From NCBI RefSeq assembly GCF_003053845.1, contig NZ_QAYG01000017.1:1-51463 (forward strand): 51,463 bases of DNA, written 5' to 3'. Each line of letters begins with the position of its first letter. Positions within the stretch are counted from its first letter, which is position 1. Of the stretch, positions 1 to 8,453 are shown piece by piece. Under the pieces are notes generated by a model, which saw nothing but the letters and a program-made list of their open reading frames with translations, was not told where the DNA came from and searched no databases. A program made the translations under genes and the position numbers. This stretch comes from Breoghania corrubedonensis (GTDB taxonomy: Bacteria > Pseudomonadota > Alphaproteobacteria > Rhizobiales > Stappiaceae).

Positions 1-31
1 CTGTTCAATCGTAGCTACTAGGCGCTAACAA

Positions 32-93
32 AACCACTTCCAGTGGTTCAAGCGCAGCGTTTCAAACCTCCACCTCGGGTGGAGGTCACTGAC
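32..93. repeat. Twin hairpins at the left edge, possible IS200/IS605-type right end
   Basis: Two perfect hairpins lie side by side. The first is AACCACT/AGTGGTT at 32–48 with a 3-base loop. The second is a 9-bp stem at 66–86 (ACCTCCACC/GGTGGAGGT, loop TCG). The stem core CCTCCACC/GGTGGAGG recurs at 51385–51403, also preceded by AAA. Subterminal hairpins of this size are typical of IS200/IS605-family ends. An open frame entering the window stops at 19–21 (TAG), just before the first hairpin, as a tnpB end would. Only six codons are visible, so the gene cannot be identified. The palindromes are seen directly; the mobile-element reading is inference. Confidence 0.45.
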
Positions 94-124
94 TTCATGT
101 GCTGCCTGCCGGAGGAATTGCCCC

Positions 125-514
125 ATGCGCGTTGCCGCATCGCTTGTCACCGCCGTCGCTGTCTTGTGGGCCGGTCAGGCTTCGGCCTTCGATTTTTCCT
201 TCAACTGGGGCCATATCCCGAAATGCACCACAGGGCGCCCCGGTTCTGTGCCCAGTCCGATATTCAAGCTGCGCAGCGTGCCCAAAGGGACCGCGACGAT
301 CCGGTTTCGCATGAAGGATCTGGCCGTGCCCGCCTATCCCCACGGGGGTGGCAAGGTGCGCTATTCGGGCAAGGCGACGATCGCGGCCGGGGCGTTCAGG
401 TATCTGAGCCCATGCCCGCCGGGCGGCCGGCACACCTACGAATGGACGGCCGAGGCTCGCGACGCCGCGGGCAAGGTGCTGGCGCGCGCGACCGCAAGCC
501 GTCGCTATCCGTAA
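125..514 (+). CDS. Small exported PEBP/YbhB-like protein
   Basis: Predicted 129-residue protein with a signal peptide (hydrophobic stretch after MRVAAS, cleavage near ASA/FDF at about residue 22), so probably periplasmic. The mature part has motifs of the phosphatidylethanolamine-binding-protein family: RFRMKDLAVPAYPHGGG in the middle and SPCPPGGRHTYEWTA near residues 95–110, where bacterial YbhB has a ligand-site CPPGG–H segment. It is shorter than full PEBP proteins (about 150–180 residues), so it is a reduced relative. The start is fixed by GGAGG at 111–115. It converges with ychF and has no operon partner. Ligand and role are unknown. Confidence 0.75.
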   Translation: MRVAASLVTAVAVLWAGQASAFDFSFNWGHIPKCTTGRPGSVPSPIFKLRSVPKGTATIRFRMKDLAVPAYPHGGGKVRYSGKATIAAGAFRYLSPCPPGGRHTYEWTAEARDAAGKVLARATASRRYP

Positions 515-587
515 AGCGGTCGCGCGAAACGGGCCCTGGCCGTGATCGCAGGCTTGCGTTCCTACGACAAGAAACCGGCCGGCATTT

Positions 588-1685
588 TTACGTGTTGAAC
601 TTGAACAGCATCACGTCGCCGTCCTTGACCACGTATTCCTTGCCCTCGTCGCGGGCCTTGCCGGCATCCTTCGCGCCCACTTCGCCCTTGCAGGCGACGT
701 AGTCGTCAAAGGCGATGGTCTGGGCGCGGATGAAGCCGCGTTCGAAATCCGTATGGATGACGCCGGCGGCCTGAGGCGCCTTTGTGCCATCCGTGATCGT
801 CCAGGCCCGCGTCTCCTTCGGACCGGCCGTGAAATAGGTGATCAGGCCAAGCAGCTCATAGCCGGCGCGGATCAGGCGGTCGAGGCCGGGCTCGTGGAGC
901 CCCATGCTCTCCATGTACTCGCGTGCTTCGGTGTCATCGAGCTGGGCGATTTCCGCCTCGATGGCTGCGGATATGATGACGGCGCCGGCGCCCTCGGCTT
1001 CAGCCTTTGCCCTGACCGCATCGGAATAGGCGTTGCCGGTGCCGGCGGACGCCTCATCGACGTTGCAGACGTAAAGCACCGGCTTGGAGGTCAGCAGGTT
1101 AAGGGCGTCAAAGGCCGGCCGGTCTTCCTTCGACACGTCGAGCCTCCGGGCGGGCTTGCCTTCGCGCAGCAGCTCGAGCACCGCGTCCATCAGTGTGACC
1201 TGAATTTTCGCTTCTTTCTCCCCGCTCTGGGCCTTCTTGCGCAGCGGGACGACACGCCGCTCCAGGCTCTCGAGATCGGAGAGCATCAGCTCCGTTTCCA
1301 CGGTATCGGCATCCGCTACCGGGTCGATGCGGCCTTCCACATGGGTGATGTCGCCGTCATCGAAGCAGCGCAGCACATGGGCAATGGCGTCGACCTCGCG
1401 GATATTGGCGAGGAACTGGTTGCCGAGCCCTTCTCCCTTGGAGGCGCCACGCACGAGGCCGGCGATGTCGACAAAGGAAAGCCGTGTCGGGATGATATTG
1501 GCAGAACCGGCGATTGCCGCGATGCTTGTCATGCGCGGATCTGGCACCCCCACGTCGCCGGTATTCGGCTCGATGGTGCAGAAGGGATAGTTCGCCGCCT
1601 GCGCTGCGGCTGTCCTGGTCAGCGCGTTGAACAGGGTGGATTTGCCCACATTCGGGAGCCCGACGATACCGCACTTGAAACCCAT
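588..1685 (-). CDS. ychF: Redox-regulated ATPase/GTPase YchF (Obg family)
   Basis: 365 residues, the usual length for YchF, a cytosolic P-loop NTPase that binds ribosomes and prefers ATP over GTP in characterised members. The G1 loop GLPNVGKST is at about residues 9–17, the G3 DIAGLVRGASKGEGLG at about 74, and the base-recognition motif reads NVDE instead of NKxD, the known cause of relaxed base specificity. The C-terminal TGS domain (about 280–365) ends in VMLFKFNT. It begins 14 bases after the pth stop on the same strand, so the two are almost certainly co-transcribed, a common arrangement in alphaproteobacteria. Confidence 0.97.
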   Translation of the reverse strand: MGFKCGIVGLPNVGKSTLFNALTRTAAAQAANYPFCTIEPNTGDVGVPDPRMTSIAAIAGSANIIPTRLSFVDIAGLVRGASKGEGLGNQFLANIREVDAIAHVLRCFDDGDITHVEGRIDPVADADTVETELMLSDLESLERRVVPLRKKAQSGEKEAKIQVTLMDAVLELLREGKPARRLDVSKEDRPAFDALNLLTSKPVLYVCNVDEASAGTGNAYSDAVRAKAEAEGAGAVIISAAIEAEIAQLDDTEAREYMESMGLHEPGLDRLIRAGYELLGLITYFTAGPKETRAWTITDGTKAPQAAGVIHTDFERGFIRAQTIAFDDYVACKGEVGAKDAGKARDEGKEYVVKDGDVMLFKFNT

Positions 1686-1699
1686 CGTTTCGTCTTTCT

Positions 1700-2440
1700 C
1701 TAATTGCTGTCCTTGGAGCCCAGCAGCCCCTTGAGCATGGCCGCAAGCGGGCCTTCCTTCGGCATTTCCGGTTTCGCTTTCGTCCGCGCCTGGCGGATGT
1801 GGCTCTGGCCGGTCCTGGCCGCTTTTGGCCTTCCGGCAGGCGTGGAGCCTTCCGGCATGTTGTCGCCCTTGCCCGTCACCGCCTTGTGGACGCGGTTCAT
1901 GAACTCGCCGTCATTGCTGTGAACGAGGAGGTCCGCGTTGTCGGCCACCGTGTCGAGCAGCGGCTCCAGCCAGTCCTGATCAACCTTCGCGAAATCGCCC
2001 AGAACATAGCCTGTGACGCGTTCCTTGGAGCCTGGGTGACCGATGCCAAGGCGTACGCGGCGGTAGTCCTTGCCGATATGCGCATCGATCGACTTGATGC
2101 CGTTATGGCCACCCGAACCGCCGCCGACCTTGATCTTGACCTTCCCGGGAACGAGATCGAGTTCGTCGTAGAGCACCGTGATATCGGACGGGGAGAGCTT
2201 GAAGAAGCGCATGGCGGCGCCGACCGCCTGACCGCTTTCGTTCATGTAGGTCTGCGGTTTGAGGAGGATGACCTTCTCGCCGGCGAGATTGCCTTCGGAG
2301 GTTTCCGCCTGGAAGCGCTTGCGCCACGGGGTGAACGAGGGATTGCGGCGATGAATCGCGTCGACCGCCATGAAACCGATATTGTGGCGGTTCTTCGCGT
2401 ATTGGGTTCCGGGATTGCCGAGCCCGACAATGACAAGCAT
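1700..2440 (-). CDS. pth: Peptidyl-tRNA hydrolase
   Basis: Hydrolyses the ester bond of peptidyl-tRNAs released from stalled ribosomes. Visible family signatures: [18 protein letters not shown] (residues 6–23, with the catalytic histidine in NRHNIGF) and the later [13 protein letters not shown] with the tRNA-contacting GHNG. The catalytic domain ends near residue 190. A basic, low-complexity tail of about 55 residues follows, a lengthening also seen in rhizobial homologues, so the protein (246 residues) exceeds the 190-residue E. coli enzyme. First gene of the pth–ychF pair; a hairpin at 2542–2565 separates it from rplY. Confidence 0.97.
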   Translation of the reverse strand: MLVIVGLGNPGTQYAKNRHNIGFMAVDAIHRRNPSFTPWRKRFQAETSEGNLAGEKVILLKPQTYMNESGQAVGAAMRFFKLSPSDITVLYDELDLVPGKVKIKVGGGSGGHNGIKSIDAHIGKDYRRVRLGIGHPGSKERVTGYVLGDFAKVDQDWLEPLLDTVADNADLLVHSNDGEFMNRVHKAVTGKGDNMPEGSTPAGRPKAARTGQSHIRQARTKAKPEMPKEGPLAAMLKGLLGSKDSN

Positions 2441-2534
2441 GGCTGTCTCCCTGGATCGGTGGATATCCGGTGCCGGCGGGCGAGAGTGCCGCGCGTTCCC
2501 TTGTCACAACGGCCCGAAACGAAGCCGTTTTGAA

Positions 2535-2565
2535 AAGGCAACGAGGGGCGGCGGGCCGCCCCTCG
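2535..2565 (-). terminator. Terminator-like hairpin downstream of rplY
   Basis: A GC-rich inverted repeat CGAGGGGCGGC/GCCGCCCCTCG occupies 2542–2565. Read leftward it is followed by a short T-rich stretch (CCTTTTC at about 2532–2538). It lies 39 bases after the rplY stop and before pth, fitting an intrinsic terminator that insulates or attenuates pth–ychF. Confidence 0.6.
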
Positions 2566-2603
2566 GAACGTGTTCGATCTTTGCGACAGGTAGGCGCGAG
2601 GGC

Positions 2604-3230
2604 TTATTCGGCCTCTGCTTCGCCTGCTTCTTCGCCGCCCTCGCCCTTCAGCTCTTCCTTGAGACCTGCGGGTGCGGCGATCGTGGCGATCGTGAAATCG
2701 CGGTCGGTGATGGCCGGCGTCACGTTCTTCGGCAGGTCGACCGACGAAATGTGCGCGGAGTCATTGATGTCGAGACCCGCAAGGTCGATCGTGATGGCTT
2801 CCGGAATATCGGAAGCCGGGCACTCCAGTTCGACCGTATGGCGCACGACGTTGAGAACGCCGCCGCGCTTGATGCCGGGCGAGGTCTCTTCGTTGATGAA
2901 GTGCACCGGCACGTCGACGGTCAGGCGCGTGCTCGCGCTGATGCGCAGGAAGTCGACGTGGACCAGGAAGTCGCGGACGGGGTCAAGCTGGTAGTCGCGT
3001 GCCAGGACGCGTTCCTTCTTGCCGTCGACATCGATGGTTGCGACCTGCGTCATGAAACCGCCGCTGTGAAGCTTCAGCGTGGTTTCCTTGGAATCGATCG
3101 CGATCGGAAGGGGATCTTTGTTGCCGCCGTAAATCACGGCCGGAATCTTGCCGTCGCGGCGAAGTGCCCGTGCGGACCCCTTTCCCACACGCTCGCGCAA
3201 CGTGGCCTGAAGCTCATAGGTCTGAGCCAT
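2604..3230 (-). CDS. rplY: 50S ribosomal protein L25/general stress protein Ctc
   Basis: A 208-residue L25 of the long (Ctc/TL5) class that binds 5S rRNA. The N-terminal L25 domain starts [18 protein letters not shown] and contains [13 protein letters not shown]. The C-terminal beta domain contains [18 protein letters not shown]. An acidic Glu/Ala-rich tail ends the protein. The ATG at 3230 is chosen because GAGGAG lies just upstream; a TTG five codons earlier overlaps that site and is less likely. It has hairpin terminators on both sides, so it probably forms its own transcript. Confidence 0.96.
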   Translation of the reverse strand: MAQTYELQATLRERVGKGSARALRRDGKIPAVIYGGNKDPLPIAIDSKETTLKLHSGGFMTQVATIDVDGKKERVLARDYQLDPVRDFLVHVDFLRISASTRLTVDVPVHFINEETSPGIKRGGVLNVVRHTVELECPASDIPEAITIDLAGLDINDSAHISSVDLPKNVTPAITDRDFTIATIAAPAGLKEELKGEGGEEAGEAEAE

Positions 3231-3257
3231 GGCTCGTCTCCTCAAGTGGTTCTTTCA

Positions 3258-3284
3258 AGAAAAAGAGGCCGAACGATCGGCCTC
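3258..3284 (-). terminator. Intrinsic terminator between prs and rplY
   Basis: Perfect 8-bp stem GAGGCCGA/TCGGCCTC (3265–3284) with ACGA loop, followed leftward by a T tract (TCTTTTTCTT on the transcript strand). A classical Rho-independent terminator for prs. A second GC-rich hairpin (CCCCGCGG/CCGCGGGG, 3383–3403) sits right after the prs stop but lacks a T tract. The rplY promoter must lie in the short stretch around 3231–3264 or inside this region. Confidence 0.8.
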
Positions 3285-3410
3285 CGTTCCGCGCTTCCTC
3301 CAGGGGGGTAGGCGCGTGGCCGCTGCTATACAGGAGCGCAGCCGAAAGGGCAAGCATCCGCGCGGGTTCAACGCCCCGGCGGCCCCGCGGTCGCGCCGCG
3401 GGGCGTCTGG

Positions 3411-4343
3411 TCAGTTGAACAGGCTGGAAACCGACTTTTCCAATGCCGTGCGATTGACCGCTTCGCCCATCAGCGGCGCAATCGAGATCACCCGGATGTT
3501 GGGGGCGGACACGACGGCAGCCGTCGGCTCGATGGAATTGGTAATGACCAGTTCTTTCAGCCGCGAGGCGGCGATGCGCGCCACCGCGCCGCCCGAAAGC
3601 ACGCCGTGGGTGATGTAGGCGGTGACCGAGGTCGCGCCCTTGGCGAGAAGCGCGTCGGCGGCGTTGCACAGCGTGCCGCCGGAATCGACGATGTCATCGA
3701 CGAGGATGCAGTCGCGACCGGCGACATCGCCGATGATATTCATGACTTCCGACTCACCTGGACGTTCGCGGCGCTTGTCGACGATGGCCAGCGGCGCATC
3801 GATGCGCTTGGCAAGCGCGCGCGCGCGGACCACGCCGCCCACATCGGGCGAGACGACCATCAGGTTGCCCTGCACGTAGCGCTCCTTGATGTCGCGGGTC
3901 ATGACAGGAGCGGCGAACAGGTTGTCGGTGGGGATGTCGAAGAAACCCTGGATCTGGCCGGCATGGAGATCGAGGGTGAGAACGCGGTCGGCACCGGCGT
4001 GTGTGATCAGGTTGGAGACGAGCTTGGCCGAGATCGGCGTGCGCGGGCCGGGTTTGCGATCCTGACGGGCGTAGCCGAAATAGGGCAAAACCGCAGTGAT
4101 GCGGCGCGCGGAGGAGCGGCGCAGTGCATCGATCAGGATCAGCAGTTCCATCAGGTGATCGTTCGCGGGATAGCTTGTCGACTGGAGGATGAAGGCATCC
4201 TCGCCGCGCATGTTCTCCTGGATCTCGATGAAGATTTCCTGATCGGCAAAGCGTCGTACCTGGCACTGCGCCAACGGGACGTCGAGATAGCCGGAAATTT
4301 CTTCCGCCAATGCCCGGTTGGAGTTGCCCGCGACGAGTTTCAT
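3411..4343 (-). CDS. prs: Ribose-phosphate pyrophosphokinase (PRPP synthetase)
   Basis: 310 residues, typical class I PRPP synthetase. It makes phosphoribosyl pyrophosphate from ribose-5-phosphate and ATP for purine, pyrimidine, histidine and NAD synthesis in the cytosol. Visible signatures: [18 protein letters not shown] (the divalent-metal/PRPP signature at about residues 128–145), the flexible-loop region [19 protein letters not shown], and the PRPP-binding loop [14 protein letters not shown] at about 213–226. GAAGGAA lies upstream of the ATG. A perfect CGCCTGT/ACAGGCG hairpin stands in the leader at 4385–4404. Confidence 0.97.
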   Translation of the reverse strand: MKLVAGNSNRALAEEISGYLDVPLAQCQVRRFADQEIFIEIQENMRGEDAFILQSTSYPANDHLMELLILIDALRRSSARRITAVLPYFGYARQDRKPGPRTPISAKLVSNLITHAGADRVLTLDLHAGQIQGFFDIPTDNLFAAPVMTRDIKERYVQGNLMVVSPDVGGVVRARALAKRIDAPLAIVDKRRERPGESEVMNIIGDVAGRDCILVDDIVDSGGTLCNAADALLAKGATSVTAYITHGVLSGGAVARIAASRLKELVITNSIEPTAAVVSAPNIRVISIAPLMGEAVNRTALEKSVSSLFN

Positions 4344-4384
4344 GCTCGCGTTCCTTCTTGTTACGCTAAATTCGAGGTCCAGGA

Positions 4385-4404
4385 CGCCTGTATTCGAACA
4401 GGCG
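4385..4404 (-). promoter_or_regulatory. Hairpin in the prs leader
   Basis: Perfect 7-bp inverted repeat CGCCTGT–N6–ACAGGCG, 42–61 bases upstream of the prs ATG. It could be a repressor site or an mRNA leader hairpin. It does not match any riboswitch I recognise. The rest of 4344–4624 shows no gene. Confidence 0.4.
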
Positions 4405-4624
4405 GGAAATACGATTACGGCTCAGGGCGCTTGTCGCTCGAGCGGATCGGGTCAGCGGGCCCGACGGCGGCTTGCGATCTGTCCGGGCGGCGGCGTTTTA
4501 GCAACGCCGACGCGCCGCGACAACTGCCGGATGGCCGTCAGCAGCGGTTTTTGCGCAAAACGTTTCCCGGACCAGGGACTGCGCATCGCGCGATGCGTTC
4601 AGGACATCAGGCAGGACATCTGGC

Positions 4625-5170
4625 TTATTGTCCGTCAGGTGCGCTCGTCAACCACGATTGAAGCGCCATGACAGTGCGCTTGGCGAGCAAGTCGAGCGCG
4701 TTGCCATCGATACCGCTCCAAGGGTCGGCACTTGTTTCGTTGGAGGTCTCCTGACCGGAGAAGCGGTGGAGACGGTTGCCGTTGGCGTCGTAGACGTCGA
4801 ATACGTAGATGACGGTTGACGAGGAATTGTCGCCCACCGCCGACAGATGGCCTTTGACGCGGTAGGTCGCAGGTGCGCCGATGCGGCGCACGATCGTCAG
4901 GCCCTGTGCCTTGGCTTCTTCACCGATACGGCGGGAAAGCGAATCGGCGGTGTTGCCCGGCACGCCGACGAAAGGCTCAAAGGCGAAGGTCGCCTGGCTG
5001 GCGGGAACGGGGGGGGCTGCCGGGCGGCCGGTCTGGGAGCTGTGGCTCTGGGGGGCGGCTGCGGTGCCGACGAGAGCCGGCGGTACGGTGCCGCCGCATC
5101 CGGCGAGCGCCAGAAGGCCTGCAAGCAGTGCCGTGGTGCGCAGGAACGGAAAGAAACGTCGCTCGTTCAT
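4625..5170 (-). CDS. Putative outer/inner membrane lipoprotein of unknown function
   Basis: 181 residues with a clear lipoprotein signal: basic MNERRFFPFLR, a hydrophobic run, then lipobox LALAGC with the lipidated cysteine at residue 25. A proline/serine/alanine-rich linker (about 30–60) leads to an alpha/beta domain containing FVGVPGNTADSLSRRIGEEAKAQ and VIYVFDVYDANGNRLHRFSG. The domain resembles small periplasmic lipoprotein domains in rhizobia, but I cannot assign a family. The start at 5170 is chosen because it places the signal correctly. The upstream ribosome site is weak. Confidence 0.7.
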   Translation of the reverse strand: MNERRFFPFLRTTALLAGLLALAGCGGTVPPALVGTAAAPQSHSSQTGRPAAPPVPASQATFAFEPFVGVPGNTADSLSRRIGEEAKAQGLTIVRRIGAPATYRVKGHLSAVGDNSSSTVIYVFDVYDANGNRLHRFSGQETSNETSADPWSGIDGNALDLLAKRTVMALQSWLTSAPDGQ

Positions 5171-5332
5171 ACCAGCTCGCAACCTGTCATCTGTCTGCCT
5201 CGCCCGCCGTCGCATCAACCCGCGTCCCAGATGCCTGCGAAAGGGTTGAGCAACCGTTTCCATCATCCGATCCGGAGGACTTCGTGGGTCTGCTCTAGCC
5301 GCATTTGACGGAGGAATCCAGCCACAGCTTGC

Positions 5333-6484
5333 CTATCGTATCGTCAGATCGCGCGAGAGCTCGGACAGCGGCAGCGGAGCGTCGTCGCTTGTCAGGTAGG
5401 TACAACCCAGTGTCATCGCGGTATTTGTCTCCGAATCCATCAGGATCATGTGCGCGAACAGCACCATGTTGGGCACGATTTCCACCTTGTTGCCCCGATA
5501 GAACATCGGCCAGTCCATCCAGGACGGCGCGAAGCGGGCACCCAGAGAATAGCCGCAGGCGTTCAGACGGTGGTGCATCAGGTCCCGCCGGTCCATTTCG
5601 CTTGCATGGGCCTCGAAGACATCTCCGAATGTGTTGCCCGGGCGCATGACCGTTTCCACCTTCCGCAGGGCGGCAGTCGCGGCTTCATGCAGTTCGATAT
5701 GGCGTGGTGTCGCTTCGCCGGTCAGCACCGTGCGCATCAGCGCGACGTGGTAGTGGCGGTAGACGCCAGCAAATTCCAGTGTGAGCTGGTCCTTCGCGCC
5801 GAGTTGACGCCGGCCGCTCTTGTAGCGGCACAAAAGTGCATCCATGCCGGAGCCGATCACGAATTCGTTGCCCGGATAGTCGCCGCCGCCGGCCAGGACC
5901 GCGCCTTGCATGGCGGCCAGAATCCGGCCTTCGTCGGCGTCGGCCCTGATCTCGGCTTCGCCCGCCCGGTAGGCTTCGTCGGCAAGCTCCGCCGCCTTGC
6001 GGACATAGGCGATCTCGGCCGGGCTCTTGACGACGCGCAGGCGGGGGATGAGATCGGATGCGTCATGGAGTTCGGCAAACGAGCGCAGCGATTCGTCGAG
6101 CAGGCGGGAATTGCGTCCCGACAGTCCGTGCGTGTCGTATTCCACTCCCAGCTCCGAGCCCAGCAGGTCCAGATCGAAAAGCAGGTCCTTCAACTGGCCG
6201 ACGGGTGAGCCCTCGCCGCGATCCACCCATATGCGGATGTCATCGATGATCGAGGTGTGGTGTGCCTGGCGCAGGTCCGGTGCCCGGGTGAGCAGCACGA
6301 AGCTGCCGTCCTTCTTCAAGATCAGGCATTGAAAGAAGCAGAAGCCGAACGTGTCATAGCCGGTCAGCCAGAAATGGCTTTCCGGAGCGAAGAGCAGCAT
6401 TGCATCGAACTTCCGCGCCTTCATTTCGATGAGCACCTTCTGGAGGCGATCGCCGAATTCGCTTCGCTCGAAATGCAGCGCCAT
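5333..6484 (-). CDS. M24-fold (creatinase/prolidase) protein lacking the metal ligands
   Basis: 383 residues with the two-domain architecture of COG0006: an N-terminal creatinase-type domain (1–150) and a C-terminal pita-bread domain (about 155–383, beginning LRVVKSPAEIAYVRKA). In metalloenzymes the motifs D–x–G…SD–x–T, HG–G, and two glutamates hold two metals. Here the corresponding stretches read LTLEFAGVYRHYHVALMRT (234–252), GYSLGARF (311–318) and MVLFAHMILMD (340–350), so the usual Asp, His and Glu ligands are replaced. This pattern is that of metal-free members such as creatinase and ectoine hydrolase (EutD/DoeA), so an amidohydrolase role on a small substrate is more likely than dipeptidase. 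It starts four bases after the pgeF stop, in the same operon. Confidence 0.8.
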   Translation of the reverse strand: MALHFERSEFGDRLQKVLIEMKARKFDAMLLFAPESHFWLTGYDTFGFCFFQCLILKKDGSFVLLTRAPDLRQAHHTSIIDDIRIWVDRGEGSPVGQLKDLLFDLDLLGSELGVEYDTHGLSGRNSRLLDESLRSFAELHDASDLIPRLRVVKSPAEIAYVRKAAELADEAYRAGEAEIRADADEGRILAAMQGAVLAGGGDYPGNEFVIGSGMDALLCRYKSGRRQLGAKDQLTLEFAGVYRHYHVALMRTVLTGEATPRHIELHEAATAALRKVETVMRPGNTFGDVFEAHASEMDRRDLMHHRLNACGYSLGARFAPSWMDWPMFYRGNKVEIVPNMVLFAHMILMDSETNTAMTLGCTYLTSDDAPLPLSELSRDLTIR

Positions 6485-6487
6485 CTT

Positions 6488-7258
6488 CTAGCCCTCCCGG
6501 ATACATATCGCAGAGATCTGCCGACCGTAGTCGCCTTCGCCGCGATGGGTCATGCGGCGATAGGAAAAGAAATCTTCCTCTTCGATGTAAGTGCATCGGC
6601 CGAGCGATGACGCCCGCGCGATGCCCGAGCGCTCCAGCCGGTCGACGATATAGCCGGGCAGGTCGAACAGAGCGTGCCCCGGCTTGCCGTTCGGCTTGAA
6701 ATAGATGTTGTTGCCGTCACCGGCTTGCGTGAAGCGCTCGACGAATTCCGCGCCGACCTCGTAGGCCGTTGCCGAGATCGTCGGGCCGAGGACGGCGATG
6801 ATGCGGTCGCGCTCGGCATCGAGCGCCACCATCGCCTCTATCGTCGCTTCGAGGATGCCGGTGAGCGCACCGCGCCAGCCGGCATGGGCGGCACCGATGA
6901 CGCGCGCATGCGGGTCGGCAAAGAGGACAGGGCCGCAGTCGGCAGTGGAGATGCCGAGCAGGATGCCGGGCTCGTCGGTGACCATCGCATCCGCCTTCGG
7001 ACCTTTGCCCGGCGCCCATGGCTCGCGCACGGTCACCGCATCCGCCGAATGATGCTGGTAGGGGCTGACGAGCCTTTCCGGGGCGAGATCGAAGGTGCGG
7101 GCGATGCGCGCACGGTTTTCCTCCACCCGCGCACGCTCGTCGTCGGAGCCGAGACCGATATTCAGGCTTTGGTAAACGCCGTCCGAGACCCCGCCATTGC
7201 GGGTGAAAAAGCCGTGGTCGATGCCAGGCAGGTCGGCAAGGTCGGTTGCGGAAATCAT
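6488..7258 (-). CDS. pgeF: Peptidoglycan editing factor PgeF (YfiH/laccase-domain)
   Basis: 256 residues, the normal length of the DUF152/YfiH family. In E. coli the enzyme removes wrong (L-Ser-containing) peptides from UDP-MurNAc precursors; some homologues show purine-nucleoside phosphorylase or phenol-oxidase activity. The zinc-site residues are visible in YQHHSADAV, STADCGPVLF and IGAAHAGWRG. The alpha/beta/beta/alpha domain ends with the EEDFFSYRRMTHRGEGDYGRQ region typical of the family. It lies between the methyltransferase gene and the M24 gene, all leftward, in an order shared by many alphaproteobacteria for lgt, methyltransferase and pgeF. Confidence 0.92.
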   Translation of the reverse strand: MISATDLADLPGIDHGFFTRNGGVSDGVYQSLNIGLGSDDERARVEENRARIARTFDLAPERLVSPYQHHSADAVTVREPWAPGKGPKADAMVTDEPGILLGISTADCGPVLFADPHARVIGAAHAGWRGALTGILEATIEAMVALDAERDRIIAVLGPTISATAYEVGAEFVERFTQAGDGNNIYFKPNGKPGHALFDLPGYIVDRLERSGIARASSLGRCTYIEEEDFFSYRRMTHRGEGDYGRQISAICIREG

Positions 7259-7346
7259 CGATGGCCTCTCGATAATTGAAAAAACCGCGGCCAGCGATCC
7301 TGCGGTGCGATGCGGTCGCTGTCAAACGCTGCGGGTTTCTGGGGAG

Positions 7347-8453
7347 CTAGTTTGGAAAGGGGCGGGGTGTCGCGCAGCCGGAGGTGAGCGCCAGTACCTT
7401 GAAGAGGGTTCCCATCTGGTCGGGGCCGGCGAGCCTCTCGACATCGTCGCGAATGCGTTCCTGAACGGTCGTATCCTTGCCCGCGCCGAGGTGGCCGGCG
7501 CGTTCCAGCAAGCCGAGCGCGATGAGAAAATCGCCCTGGGTCATCGGGCCGTGGGGGGCGGCTCCTGCTTCGCGCGCGGCGCGCGCCAGTGCCTCGAAGT
7601 TCACATGGGCGGTGATGTCCGCCTCGCCGGGGTGGGCGAGCGGGTCGGCGAAGGTATGGCGTTCCAGCGCTTGCAGGGTGTCGCCAATCTCTGTGCGTTC
7701 GTAGCCATAATCGATCACCAGGGCGCCGCCGCCGCCTTGCCTGAGCCGGGTGGAGATCTCCATGGCGATCGCGTTGGCGAGCGGCTGGGTTTCCAGAATG
7801 GCGCCATCGCCGACGCCATGGGCGCCCGGGTTGGCGATCCTGCCGTCGAGGCCAACGGTATCAAGCCGGCCCGGCCCTGCGGCAAAAGCGAGGTCATCGC
7901 GGGCCGGATCCAGCCCGACGACGCGTTCGTGCCAGCTGCCCTGCGTGAGGACGTATTGATGGATCGGAAGGGCATCGAAGAACTCGTTTGCGACAAGGAC
8001 CATCGGGCCTTGCGGCACGCTTGCGAGGTTCTCGTGCCAGGTGACGGGCAAGGGGGCTCCGGCGAGGGTCTCTTCCTGCGTTGTCCTCAGGCGCGGGCTC
8101 GTTTCCACGAGATGGACGCGCGCCGCCGCGCAAAAGCCGGGATCGAGGCGGGCAACCCGCAGCATGTCGGCCATCAGCGTGCCGCGGCCGGGACCAAGCT
8201 CCACGAGATTGACCGGGGCGGGGCGACCTAGACCTGCCCACGTCTCAAGGCTCCACGCGCCGATCAGTTCGCCGAATATCTGGCTCACCTCGGGGGCCGT
8301 GGTGAAGTCTCCCTTCGCGCCGAATGGCTCGCGGCGCATGTAGTAGCCGTGTTCCGGATCGGCGAGGCATATGCCCATATAGTCCGCGACGCTGATCGGC
8401 CCCGTCTTCTCGACAAGGGCGCGGATGCGTGCCTTGAGCGGTGTCTCGCTCAC
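7347..8453 (-). CDS. Class I SAM methyltransferase, MidA/NDUFAF7 family
   Basis: 368 residues. It has the ADYMGICLADPEHGYYMRREPFG N-terminal signature (seen in two parts) and the SAM-binding loop LVELGPGRGTLMADML at about residues 88–103, both diagnostic of the NDUFAF7/MidA family (DUF185). The mitochondrial homologue dimethylates an arginine of complex I subunit NDUFS2, so this one may act on NuoD; that is inference. The start is GTG at 8453, preceded by AAAGGAGAGG. The GTGA overlap with the lgt stop indicates translational coupling. Reading through to an upstream start would give a false fusion with antisense lgt sequence. Confidence 0.88.
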   Translation of the reverse strand: MSETPLKARIRALVEKTGPISVADYMGICLADPEHGYYMRREPFGAKGDFTTAPEVSQIFGELIGAWSLETWAGLGRPAPVNLVELGPGRGTLMADMLRVARLDPGFCAAARVHLVETSPRLRTTQEETLAGAPLPVTWHENLASVPQGPMVLVANEFFDALPIHQYVLTQGSWHERVVGLDPARDDLAFAAGPGRLDTVGLDGRIANPGAHGVGDGAILETQPLANAIAMEISTRLRQGGGGALVIDYGYERTEIGDTLQALERHTFADPLAHPGEADITAHVNFEALARAAREAGAAPHGPMTQGDFLIALGLLERAGHLGAGKDTTVQERIRDDVERLAGPDQMGTLFKVLALTSGCATPRPFPN

